DNA from: Marinobacter sp. 2_MG-2023
GTDB taxonomy: Bacteria; Pseudomonadota; Gammaproteobacteria; Pseudomonadales; Oleiphilaceae
Assembly (NCBI RefSeq): GCF_030546935.1
Contig: NZ_JAUOPH010000001.1
Location: 620,001 to 684,000 of the forward strand
Length of the DNA stretch: 64,000 nucleotides
Reading direction: 5' to 3'
This document shows, piece by piece, positions 8,475 to 16,838 of the stretch. Under the pieces are notes generated by a model. It was given only the letters and a program-made list of their open reading frames with translations, made no database searches and was not told the origin of the DNA. A program made the position numbers and the translations under genes. The stretch's first letter is position 1. Every line of letters begins with the position of its first letter.

Positions 8475-10025
8475 TCATGCCGCCTGCGTTCGGGCCTTTG
8501 AGGAGCGCAACCGAGCCTTCCGCCGGGGCTTGAGCGCGAAGCGATTCAGACCTGCGAGATGGATCTTGCGCAGATACACCTCCCAGTCGATCTGGCGTGC
8601 ATCCACCGGGAACAAAGCTTTGTCTGCCTCCCCCATACGCGACGCCAGGGCCAACAAGTCATCATTGTGGAAAATATAGTCCGGTGCAGTATAGAAGCCA
8701 AAAATGGTGGCCAATGAGCGGGTAGTATCAAGATTTCGCAATGTTTTGAGATCACGCTCCTTTGCCAGCACACCCAGCCGACGCATAACACTCTGCGCCA
8801 CACCAAGCGGAAGGCGAGCACCGCTTGCCAGAGCATCGAACATTGTCCGGTTCACGGCAATAAAGGGCTTGATCGGCTGGCGATAGAAAAGCCTATCATA
8901 GGCAGCGAAATTGGTTTTGGCCTCCGCCATCAGGTGATCAATAAACTCGCCCAGAGTCACCGGATTGGAGCTGCCACTGCAACACTGATAGATGCGCCGA
9001 CGGGGAGGCTCACCAAGAGCTTCTGCAACTGCCAGGACAATAGAGTTCGCTACAAGGTCAACGGGAATGACATCAATAGTACCGGAGCGCTTACCGGGGA
9101 ATACCGTTACCTTTTCTCTCGCGTAGGCAAGAATAATGGCATCAGCAACTTTTACGCCCTCAATCCAGCCTGCCACCGGCTCTTCAAGAGCACTCTCAAT
9201 AATCGATGGGCGCACGATCGTGAGGGCGCGGCCGTCGAGTGCCTTCATCAGCCATTGCTCACCCAGCCACTTGGTAAAGGTATAGGTATCGCTCCAGCCG
9301 TAGCGGTTGGCCTCGCGGATACCCAGATCCACCAACTTTCGCTCCAGTATTTTACCTGAATAGCGAGAGCGCACATCCGCAATACTGTCCTCAAGTAACC
9401 GGACCAGCTCGTCGATCTCATAGTAACCAGCAGGGTTAAGCGGTATATCCTCGCCAGCGGGCGGCTTGGCCACCGACTCAGTAACCTGTCCCGAGTTCAT
9501 GCCATTAACGTAGCAGGTTGATACCTGAACAACCGCAAGCGCCGGGTTCTGACGGGCCAACTCTGCAATATTTTCCAGACATTGCGTGTTGATGGACAAA
9601 GCTTTATCCAGCTCTTCACGAAAGTTAACACTGGCAGCGGAGTTAATAACGGCGTCAATACTGCCAGACAGCTCTCGCAAGGCCTCTGGTTCCAGACCAA
9701 AATCAGGCTGCGTTACTTCTCCCGTGACACAATGCAGTCGCTCTTTCAGAAAGACGTCGAAGGACTCGCCCTTCTCCTGGCGCAAGCGATCAAAAACAGA
9801 GGAGGTTGCAATTTCTTCAAGAAATCGACTTCGAGCGTCAGGATGCCGCACGTTGCCTCTTATCAAAAGATGCACGCCGCCAATGTCCGGTACTGCACGA
9901 ATCAGCTTTTCCAGCACGACCTTGCCTAGAAAGCCCGTGGTGCCCGTAATCAGGACATGCTTGCCACGAAGCTGTTCGAGCACTTTTGAAGACGAGACTC
10001 CCGACTGATTTTGCGACTTTCCCAT
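8475..10025 (-). CDS. fatty acyl-CoA reductase (alcohol-forming)
   Basis: A 516-residue NADPH-dependent reductase that takes fatty acyl-CoA (or fatty aldehyde) to fatty alcohol, the alcohol precursor of wax esters. The extended short-chain dehydrogenase domain has the nucleotide motif 'GTTGFLG' at about residues 28-34. 'VINSAASVNF' lies near 130, and the catalytic pair Y248/K252 is in 'SDTYTFTKWLG'. A C-terminal sterile/FAR_C domain ends 'VDARQIDWEVYLRKIHLAGLNRF'. From memory it closely resembles the ~513-residue Marinobacter FAR, not the longer two-domain bacterial FAR. The frame is open to 10163, but ATG 10025 has AAAAGGAG before it and matches the family length. Confidence 0.92.
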   Translation of the reverse strand: MGKSQNQSGVSSSKVLEQLRGKHVLITGTTGFLGKVVLEKLIRAVPDIGGVHLLIRGNVRHPDARSRFLEEIATSSVFDRLRQEKGESFDVFLKERLHCVTGEVTQPDFGLEPEALRELSGSIDAVINSAASVNFREELDKALSINTQCLENIAELARQNPALAVVQVSTCYVNGMNSGQVTESVAKPPAGEDIPLNPAGYYEIDELVRLLEDSIADVRSRYSGKILERKLVDLGIREANRYGWSDTYTFTKWLGEQWLMKALDGRALTIVRPSIIESALEEPVAGWIEGVKVADAIILAYAREKVTVFPGKRSGTIDVIPVDLVANSIVLAVAEALGEPPRRRIYQCCSGSSNPVTLGEFIDHLMAEAKTNFAAYDRLFYRQPIKPFIAVNRTMFDALASGARLPLGVAQSVMRRLGVLAKERDLKTLRNLDTTRSLATIFGFYTAPDYIFHNDDLLALASRMGEADKALFPVDARQIDWEVYLRKIHLAGLNRFALKPRRKARLRSSKARTQAA

Positions 10026-10193
10026 TCTGAAAACTCCTTTTCCGGATCCCTGCAGCACTTGATCCTTACACAATCCCTTTGACAGTGCCGTGACAGACTC
10101 CATGGTTACTATGAGCACGCTACGCGACAAAGACGGCATAAGAAATGACGAATTAACCGGCATGTCTTGCTTACAGTATTTAACCGGAAAGTC

Positions 10194-11507
10194 TCAGCCG
10201 TCAATATTTCTCTTGCCGGCTAAGGACCGCAGAAAGTTATTCAAGGAAATATCAGAGGGTTGTTCTTTCAAAGCCCTGACAAGCTTGTCCTGATCACCAA
10301 AACTGATGCTGTCGTATGAGGGCTCGGGAAGCACAGGGTGCGTCGGCTCCTGCTCGTTTAATCCAGTATCCGGCGATATGCAGACATCCTCGGCAAGGTG
10401 CCTCAAATGGTTTGCCATGTGCTCGCGCTGCTCAGGAGAAAGAGGTTGCCAGTCAATCGCCCCAAGCCCCGCCTGAATAATTTCAACAGTATCGCTGTCG
10501 GGCGCCTTGCCTAAAAGAGCGAACAATCGCGTGAACACATCGTAGCGGAGCAAAGCGTTCTCCGGTGTCGGTGCGAGCAGGGTTTCCAGCTCACTCACAG
10601 CCTGCAGGCTGCGTTCGCGGGGGCTGGCCGGTGCTGAAACAGGCTCAACCGCCTTTTTCTTTTGCACCGACTGCCGTTTCGAAACGGAATGCCAGTAGGC
10701 TGCAATACCGGCTTTTCTTGCAGGCAATTGAGACAAGCGCACATCAAGCATGTCTGCCAGTGTGATGAACTGACGGCACGAAGGGTCGGCGGGCGGCAGC
10801 AGTGCGACCGGCCTCTGGTTCAGCACCGACTGGCGCAGGGTCTCATCGCGCCAGATGCCCCCCATGTAATGGAGAGAGCATTGCAGATGTCTCCGGGCTG
10901 CCGAATCGAGACGCTGGAACACCGAGCGGGCCTGGCTGGCGCCCTGCGCCATGTTAATCAGCACGCTTGGCATTCGCCGGTAGCCGCGACGCCTCAGTAC
11001 TTTGATCAGGGAAAACGCATCCGTGAGCGAGGCCGGGTCCGGGGTAACGACAACACACGCCAGCTGAGCCGCTGCAATCATGTGCATAGACGTAGGTTGA
11101 AGGCCGGCAGCTGTGTCCGTTATGACGTAATCGTAACGGCTTTCAAGCTTTGATAGAGCTCGCAAAATACGAAAGCTCTCTTCCGGCTCCATATCCATAC
11201 ATTCCTGGACACCAGAAGCGCCTGGCACAATATGCAGCCCGTAATCGGCTTCCAGCATTATATCCTCAAGCCTGCACTCACCGGCTACCACATTGGCAAG
11301 CGTCCGTTCCGGATAGAGCCCCAGCATAATACTGACGTTGGCAAGATCGGTGTCACCGTCCAGCAACAGCACCCGCTTATGATTTCGAGCCAGGGTAAGT
11401 GCCAGATTAAGAGCTACCGATGTTTTTCCAACTCCACCCTTACCACCGGTCACGGCGATGGTCCTGGGGTAGTCTGTGTTTGGCTTGGGAGCTTCCTGAG
11501 CATTCAT
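10194..11507 (-). CDS. orphan MinD/FlhG-like ParA ATPase with C-terminal extension
   Basis: A 437-residue deviant-Walker P-loop ATPase. The motif GGKGGVGKTS spans about residues 21-30. Next come 'RVLLLDGDTDLANVSIMLGL' and 'YDYVITDTAAGLQP' (Walker B region), then 'VVTPDPASLTDAFSLIKVL'. The first ~255 residues fit FlhG/MinD-type proteins that position flagella or other polar structures. The last ~180 residues (from about 'VSKRQSVQKKKAVEPVS') start with a charged linker and match nothing I know. There is no flhF, fliA or che gene nearby, so a flagellar role is not supported by context. It starts divergently from the HDOD-kinase gene and lies upstream of the FAR gene. The partner and cargo are unknown. 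Confidence 0.75.
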   Translation of the reverse strand: MNAQEAPKPNTDYPRTIAVTGGKGGVGKTSVALNLALTLARNHKRVLLLDGDTDLANVSIMLGLYPERTLANVVAGECRLEDIMLEADYGLHIVPGASGVQECMDMEPEESFRILRALSKLESRYDYVITDTAAGLQPTSMHMIAAAQLACVVVTPDPASLTDAFSLIKVLRRRGYRRMPSVLINMAQGASQARSVFQRLDSAARRHLQCSLHYMGGIWRDETLRQSVLNQRPVALLPPADPSCRQFITLADMLDVRLSQLPARKAGIAAYWHSVSKRQSVQKKKAVEPVSAPASPRERSLQAVSELETLLAPTPENALLRYDVFTRLFALLGKAPDSDTVEIIQAGLGAIDWQPLSPEQREHMANHLRHLAEDVCISPDTGLNEQEPTHPVLPEPSYDSISFGDQDKLVRALKEQPSDISLNNFLRSLAGKRNIDG

Positions 11508-11580
11508 GACGGGCGATTTTACATCCTTGAAACAACAACAAAAGGAGCTCTAGTCTGTAAAAATTGTACACATATCGCGT

Positions 11581-11638
11581 TATAATGAATATGCTGTTCA
11601 AAAAAAGCACAGCGATAGTTTTCAATCCGTGCTTTTTT
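11581..11638 (+). promoter_or_regulatory. TATAAT -10 box followed at once by a terminator-like hairpin
   Basis: TATAAT at 11581-11586 is a consensus -10 element; no good -35 is visible at 17 bases (TAAAAA). Starting 15 bases later, AAAAAAGCAC (11601-11610) pairs with GTGCTTTTTT (11629-11638) around an 18-base loop, giving a rho-independent-like hairpin. A transcript from this promoter would be stopped after roughly 45 bases or would have to read through to reach the kinase gene. Confidence 0.5.
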
Positions 11639-11665
11639 GTCTAAGCTCATTCACTGGAAGTGAAA

Positions 11666-11716
11666 ATGAACAGAATTTCAGAAACTGACCCCGGCGTGCG
11701 TCTGGCAACCTTATGA
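11666..11716 (+). CDS. 16-codon leader ORF overlapping the HDOD-kinase start
   Basis: ATG at 11666, with GGAAG five bases upstream, opens a 16-residue frame (MNRISETDPGVRLATL). Its stop TGA (11714-11716) overlaps the kinase ATG (11713-11715) as ATGA. The kinase start itself has no visible ribosome site, so it may be translated by coupling to this leader. It is a small frame, and expression is not shown. Confidence 0.45.
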   Translation: MNRISETDPGVRLATL

Positions 11717-13695
11717 ATGCAATATCCGACCTTCAGCTCCCTAGCCTTCCGGAGGTCACGCTACGTGCGCTCGAAATTTGCAACAAGGATGGAAACTACC
11801 GCGAGATCAGCGAAGTAATAGCCTCGGATACCGCTCTCGTGGTTCGAATTCTGGCACTGGCTAACTCTGCACTCTATGGCCCAACACCCGGGATCCGGTC
11901 AATAGACCAGGCGCTAATGCGCCTTGGAACCAGACGTTTCAAAACACTGATACTCACCGCTGCTCTGCGCCAGATTCTGTTTGAGCTGGGTGGCGGTGCC
12001 TGGCAGCAGTTGCGGGATTTCTGGCGGCACGCCCTGACAACTGCACTGACTGCACGAGCCCTGGCAACCCTCACCCGGTACCCGGAAGCCGACGAAGCCT
12101 TCATGCTGGGCATGCTTCATAATGTCGGGGAACTGATTGACGTAAAATCACCAGATACGGAAACCGGGCAGCAGTATACGAACCGGCAACCCGATATCGC
12201 CGCGGAATTGGTTACCTCCTGGGGGCTGGGACCTCTGGCAGCCGACGCTATGCGCTATCAACAAGCGCTGCCCTCAGAGTTGCTGGATGCCGGGCATCTG
12301 GTCAAAGTCATCGCACTCTCCACCCGCCTGGCGCTCTCAGATTCGGCAGGTATTGCGGCCGCGGGCACCATGTTCGGGCTCAGTGAAGAGCTGACCCACG
12401 AGATCAACCGGCGCATCAGCCATGATGTGTCTGCGATGGCCGATTCTTTGGGTATACCACTGATCAACAGCTACGACGCAGAGCCGGCATCAAAACAACT
12501 CCGACAAACTGTATTGCGGCACGCCATCGCACAACAAGCCCTCGGCTTCGCAGATCTTACCGGCAAGAGTGGCGCCATTCTGGCCGAAACGGTAAACAGC
12601 CTGACTTTGATTACCGGGTTGCCTGCATTATATTTCGCGAGCAACGATGACAGCCTTGAACTTCTTTCCGGTACCACCGGGCCGCACCCGAACCTTGTCG
12701 TGTCCGCACAGGCAGGCGGTAGCGTAATCACAGAAGCTTTCACCTCGCGAATACCTGTCAGCCTCAAGGATAAGGCGCCAACAGTACTTGATCGTCAGCT
12801 TTTATCGTTGCTGCGAACACAATCTCTGACAGCCATTCCTATAGTCACAGGCGACAAGTGCCCTGGCGTGTTTGTATTGGGTACTGACGGCAGAACATCC
12901 GACTCAACCACGGACCTCATAGATCTGTTTATCCGCCAATTGTCCGCCGTGCTTCAGGAAAAGACTTCAGCTTATGAGGCCGAAAAGGAAAGCAAAGGGA
13001 TAAACCATGAAATCGCCATCGAAAAGCTGCGAGAACAGGTACATGAGATCAGCAATCCGCTGACCATAATACGACAATACCTGCATCAGCTGCGCAATCG
13101 GCTTGATGACCCCAGCGCCCGTGAAGATCTGGACATTGTGCGGGACGAGCTGGATCGTGCAGCTAACCTGTTGCTACAGATGAACAACGGAAACACCGGT
13201 GACACAGGCGAGGATACGTCGGATCTCAATGCGGAACTGCGAAGCCTTGCCCGTGTGCTTGATCACAGCCTCTTCGGTGACAGCAAGCTGCACTTTAACG
13301 TGCTAATGTGTAGTACTTCGACGCGTGTCATTGCCGGTCCGCCAGCCATCCGCCAGATTCTGATCAACCTGATCAGAAATGCCGTGGAGAGCCTGCGCGA
13401 TGCCGGTGGGGTCGTTTCGCTGAAAACATCCGCACCGATATGGCAAGGCCGCCGTAACTGGGTGGAAATGGAAATTTCAGATACCGGCCCTGGCATTCCC
13501 CAAGAAGTCCGGGATGCCCTGTTTACGCCGGGGAAAACGACGAAAGGAGCAGGCCACAGTGGCTTGGGCTTAAGTATTGTAAAACAGCTTGTTGATGACA
13601 TGGAGGGCATTATTGCTTGCCATACGGGGCAGGAAGGCACCACCTTCCGGATTTTGCTGCCGGCGGCCAGCCAGGAAACAAGCAAATCTGAGTGA
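11713..13695 (+). CDS. HDOD-domain sensor histidine kinase
   Basis: A 660-residue protein with no membrane segment. Residues ~8-200 are an HDOD domain (LPSLPEVTLRALEI, ASDTALVVRILALANSALYG, 'FMLGMLHNVG'). The middle ~270-420 resembles a GAF-type sensor domain. The C-terminal kinase carries the phospho-acceptor H444 in 'REQVHEISNPLTII', an N box 'INLIRNAVESL', a G1 box 'ISDTGPGIP' and a G2 box 'GHSGLGLSIVKQL', so it should be active. HDOD fused to a kinase is uncommon. The next gene, 23 bp downstream, encodes a receiver-GGDEF-EAL protein and is the obvious partner. The ATG has no clear ribosome site of its own and overlaps a leader frame. Confidence 0.88.
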   Translation: MNAISDLQLPSLPEVTLRALEICNKDGNYREISEVIASDTALVVRILALANSALYGPTPGIRSIDQALMRLGTRRFKTLILTAALRQILFELGGGAWQQLRDFWRHALTTALTARALATLTRYPEADEAFMLGMLHNVGELIDVKSPDTETGQQYTNRQPDIAAELVTSWGLGPLAADAMRYQQALPSELLDAGHLVKVIALSTRLALSDSAGIAAAGTMFGLSEELTHEINRRISHDVSAMADSLGIPLINSYDAEPASKQLRQTVLRHAIAQQALGFADLTGKSGAILAETVNSLTLITGLPALYFASNDDSLELLSGTTGPHPNLVVSAQAGGSVITEAFTSRIPVSLKDKAPTVLDRQLLSLLRTQSLTAIPIVTGDKCPGVFVLGTDGRTSDSTTDLIDLFIRQLSAVLQEKTSAYEAEKESKGINHEIAIEKLREQVHEISNPLTIIRQYLHQLRNRLDDPSAREDLDIVRDELDRAANLLLQMNNGNTGDTGEDTSDLNAELRSLARVLDHSLFGDSKLHFNVLMCSTSTRVIAGPPAIRQILINLIRNAVESLRDAGGVVSLKTSAPIWQGRRNWVEMEISDTGPGIPQEVRDALFTPGKTTKGAGHSGLGLSIVKQLVDDMEGIIACHTGQEGTTFRILLPAASQETSKSE

Positions 13696-13718
13696 CGTAG
13701 AAAAACGGATACACAAAG

Positions 13719-15896
13719 ATGGCACCTGAACAGTCCAACAGGCCTTTCTCACGGGTGACGACCGCTCGCATTCTGGTGGTTGATGACGAGCCACGCTTGG
13801 TGGACGCGCTGGCTTCGCTGCTCCGAAGTTGCGGTTACGATGTAACCGAGGCCCACGGAGGAAGGCACGCCTGTGAATTGATAGATACCCTGCGCTTTGA
13901 CCTGGTGCTGCTGGACTTACGCATGCCAGAGGTCGACGGTTTTGCCGTGATGGCCCACCTTGCGAACCAACAACCTGAATGCGGCAGTATCGTGATCAGT
14001 GGAGAAAGCTCATTCACCGCTGTCAGCCGCGCGCTGCGGCGCGGTGCTCTGGATTACGTCCGCAAGCCCTTTGATCCTGAAGAGCTGATCGCTACAGTAA
14101 AAGGCGTCGTCGGCAAACAATCTCTGCTTAAAGCTCACGAAGACATTCAGGTGCGACTCGAGAAATCTGAAGCCCTGCACCGTTACATTGTAAACAGCTC
14201 ACCCGATATCGTCTTCATGCTCGATGCAGGCGGCCGCTTTTGTTTTATCAACAGCAAAATTGAAATCCTGCTGGGGTACAAGCCGACTGAGCTGTGTGGC
14301 CAGCATTTCCGGAACATTCTGGACGACCGTGACTTTGCCAAAGGTACCAATGCGCTCAATGCTCCGGATATCAGTGCAGATAACCCCCGCACCTTGGAGA
14401 TCCGCCTTAAAACCCGTGGCAGCCGGCGGGCGACGAGACATTTTGAAATAACCGCCTTCCCCATCGATCCACAAAACTGGACACATGACCACAATACCGG
14501 GGGCAGTGGCAGTGGCCAAAGAGCCTGCTATTACGGAACCGCCCGGGACGTCACCGAACGCAAGGAAGCTGAGGCCTTTATTAACTTCCAGGCTTATCAC
14601 GACCTGCTCACACGCCTGCCAAACCGCGCTCTGTTCAAAGACCGTCTTGAGCTGGCCATCACCCATGCTCGCCGCGGAGGCCAGCAACTGGCTGTGATGT
14701 TTCTCGATCTCGACCGCTTTAAAATCATTAATGACACCCTCGGCCACGCCATGGGCGACAGGCTTCTGCAAGCGGTAACCCAGCGGCTTGAAAGCTGCAT
14801 ACGCAAGGGCGACACCTTGTCGCGCTTCGGTGGTGATGAGTTCACTTTGCTGTTGCCATCCGTTCATGGCCACGAGGATGCAAGCCAGATCGCGAAGAAG
14901 CTGATCAAAACGCTCAAAGCACCCTTCCTTTTGGGTGAACATGAAGTGTTCGTAGGCGTCAGCATTGGTATTGCTATCTACCCGGAGGCAGGTGACAGCA
15001 TGGATCAGCTGATCCAGAACGCTGATATCGCTATGTACCATGTCAAAGCCCGGGGCAAAGACAGCTATCGCTTTTTCTCCGAGAGTATGAGCATCGACAG
15101 CACCAACCGTCTGCACCTGGAGAGAGACCTGCGCCTGGCGCTTGAGAGAGATGAACTCCGGGTATATTACCAGCCTCAGGTTTGCGCAAGCACCAACCGG
15201 ATTATGGGGCTCGAGGCGCTGGTACGCTGGCAACACCCTGAGCGCGGTTTACTCTACCCCAGGGATTTTCTTGGCTTGGCAGAAGAAACCAAGCTGATCG
15301 GTCAACTGAGCGAGCAGGTTCTGGATCAAGCCTGTCGTGATGTCGGCCAATGGATTCGCTCCGGCCATAAGGATCTGCGTCTGGCCGTTAACCTCTCTCC
15401 TATTGAGGTAGAACACCCCCGGTTTGTGGAGACGCTTATGGAAAGGGTGGAAGCTAGCCGTTTCCCACCTGGCAACCTGGAAATCGAAATCACGGAAAAC
15501 GTGATCATGAATGACCTGGAACAGATCAGCCAAAAACTCCGGGAGCTTGCAAACATAGGCGTGCGTATTGCAATCGATGATTTCGGCACTGGCTATTCAT
15601 CACTCAACTATATACACAGGCTTCCTATCCACACCCTGAAGGTAGACCAGTCTTTCGTCAAAGCCATCCGTGGCGGTGCGGATGATGCCTGTATTGTTAA
15701 CGCTATTATTGCCATGGCTCACGGACTCAAACTGGAAATTGTCGCCGAAGGCGTGGAGACGGATAAACAACTTCAGTACCTGAGGACCCTTGGCTGCCAT
15801 CAGGTTCAGGGCTTCTTTTATGGGCCGGCACAACCCGCAACAGATATTGACAAATTACTGGTCCAGAAAAGCATTCGCACCCCCGTAGCTGGCTGA
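13719..15896 (+). CDS. response regulator with PAS, GGDEF and EAL domains
   Basis: A 725-residue cytoplasmic c-di-GMP protein. The receiver at about 12-130 has phospho-acceptor D66 (LLDLRMPEVDG). A PAS domain at about 155-275 begins 'YIVNSSPDIVFMLDAGG'. GGDEF lies at 371-375 (RFGGDEF) with an intact inhibitory RxxD site (RKGD) five residues upstream. The EAL domain has E499 in 'GLEALVRW' and the canonical 'EIEITEN', 'DDFGTGYSS', 'KVDQSFV', 'EGVET' and 'QVQGF' motifs. Both synthesis and hydrolysis of c-di-GMP look possible. It sits directly after the HDOD kinase, which probably phosphorylates it. The net direction of its activity cannot be read from sequence. Confidence 0.92.
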   Translation: MAPEQSNRPFSRVTTARILVVDDEPRLVDALASLLRSCGYDVTEAHGGRHACELIDTLRFDLVLLDLRMPEVDGFAVMAHLANQQPECGSIVISGESSFTAVSRALRRGALDYVRKPFDPEELIATVKGVVGKQSLLKAHEDIQVRLEKSEALHRYIVNSSPDIVFMLDAGGRFCFINSKIEILLGYKPTELCGQHFRNILDDRDFAKGTNALNAPDISADNPRTLEIRLKTRGSRRATRHFEITAFPIDPQNWTHDHNTGGSGSGQRACYYGTARDVTERKEAEAFINFQAYHDLLTRLPNRALFKDRLELAITHARRGGQQLAVMFLDLDRFKIINDTLGHAMGDRLLQAVTQRLESCIRKGDTLSRFGGDEFTLLLPSVHGHEDASQIAKKLIKTLKAPFLLGEHEVFVGVSIGIAIYPEAGDSMDQLIQNADIAMYHVKARGKDSYRFFSESMSIDSTNRLHLERDLRLALERDELRVYYQPQVCASTNRIMGLEALVRWQHPERGLLYPRDFLGLAEETKLIGQLSEQVLDQACRDVGQWIRSGHKDLRLAVNLSPIEVEHPRFVETLMERVEASRFPPGNLEIEITENVIMNDLEQISQKLRELANIGVRIAIDDFGTGYSSLNYIHRLPIHTLKVDQSFVKAIRGGADDACIVNAIIAMAHGLKLEIVAEGVETDKQLQYLRTLGCHQVQGFFYGPAQPATDIDKLLVQKSIRTPVAG

Positions 15897-16144
15897 TTCC
15901 GACACTCCACCCCACAAAATCCTGTCCTACAATCCGATCTAAAACCTTGACCCTGTCTGCAAAGTATTGCTTTGCGTTAACTTGTGTATCCGGAAATGCG
16001 CATTGCTGCACATATTTTCCCCACCTCGTTTCATAAGCTCGGATCAACAAGGCATTGGCCATCGAAACGCCCGCACCTACCGCCGGGAAAAAATGACAAT
16101 AACGGTGGCAATATCCCAGCTAACAAAAACAGGCAGCAGTCATC

Positions 16145-16798
16145 ATGCGCGACAAATACCGTTATATCGGTCCCGTATACGATTTCCTCAGCAATCTCTA
16201 CAGCGGCAAGAACATCCACCGATGTAAAACTGCCATGTTGGACGTAGAAACGGTAAAGCCCGGAGACCGCATCCTGTTTGCCGGCGTTGGCCATGGTCGT
16301 GATGCCCTGCGCGCAGCTGAGCTGGGCGCCGATGTTACCGTTGTTGACCTGTCGGAAACCATGTTGCGGAAGTTCGGAGAGGCCCAGGAAAGCGAAGCCC
16401 CTCAATTGACTATTCGTCGCATTCACAGCGACATAATGAACGTGGATGAGTTTGGCCGGTACGACATGGTCGTTGCCAATTTTTTCCTGAACGTATTTGA
16501 CGAAAACATGATGGTGCGTGTCCTGGAGCATCTGATTAAGCTAGGCAAGGCAGACGCCCGTGTTGTTGTGGGTGATTTTTGCTACCCAACCGGCAATGTG
16601 TTCTCTCGAACATTTAAAAAACTCTACTGGTACATGGCCGTTTTCACCTTCTGGCTATTCGCCAACAATGCCTTTCACAAAATCTACAACTACCCGGAAC
16701 ACATGCGGCGCCTGGGCCTTGAGGTCACAGAGAAAAAGCACTTCAAACTGATGAACATGGACTGCTACTGGTCGATTCTCGGCCGCAAGCAAGCGTAA
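16145..16798 (+). CDS. class I SAM-dependent methyltransferase
   Basis: A 217-residue Rossmann-fold methyltransferase. The SAM motif I is 'ILFAGVGHGRDAL' (about 43-55), the acidic residue that binds the ribose is in 'VTVVDLSETML' (about 64-74), and 'YDMVVANFFLNVF' is motif IV. The N-terminus 'YRYIGPVYDFLSNLYSG' resembles ubiquinone/phospholipid-type methyltransferases. A hydrophobic run at about 165-180 (MAVFTFWLFA) suggests contact with membrane or lipid. The DUF2156 gene follows after 40 bp with its own strong ribosome site, so the two probably form an operon. The substrate is unknown; a small lipid or quinone-like acceptor is a guess. Confidence 0.78.
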   Translation: MRDKYRYIGPVYDFLSNLYSGKNIHRCKTAMLDVETVKPGDRILFAGVGHGRDALRAAELGADVTVVDLSETMLRKFGEAQESEAPQLTIRRIHSDIMNVDEFGRYDMVVANFFLNVFDENMMVRVLEHLIKLGKADARVVVGDFCYPTGNVFSRTFKKLYWYMAVFTFWLFANNAFHKIYNYPEHMRRLGLEVTEKKHFKLMNMDCYWSILGRKQA

Positions 16799-16838
16799 GA
16801 GACAGCCTGACAGATAATAACAATCGGGGAGAATCACT

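Noticed and set aside
14199..15236. 345-codon minus-strand frame inside the REC-PAS-GGDEF-EAL gene
   Set aside because: It is a shadow of the GGDEF/EAL coding frame.
15959..15975. GCAAAG-TATTG-CTTTGC dyad before the methyltransferase as a terminator
   Set aside because: The stem is short (6 bp), and no T run follows. It may be chance. The 248-bp gap 15897-16144 otherwise shows no clear promoter or gene.
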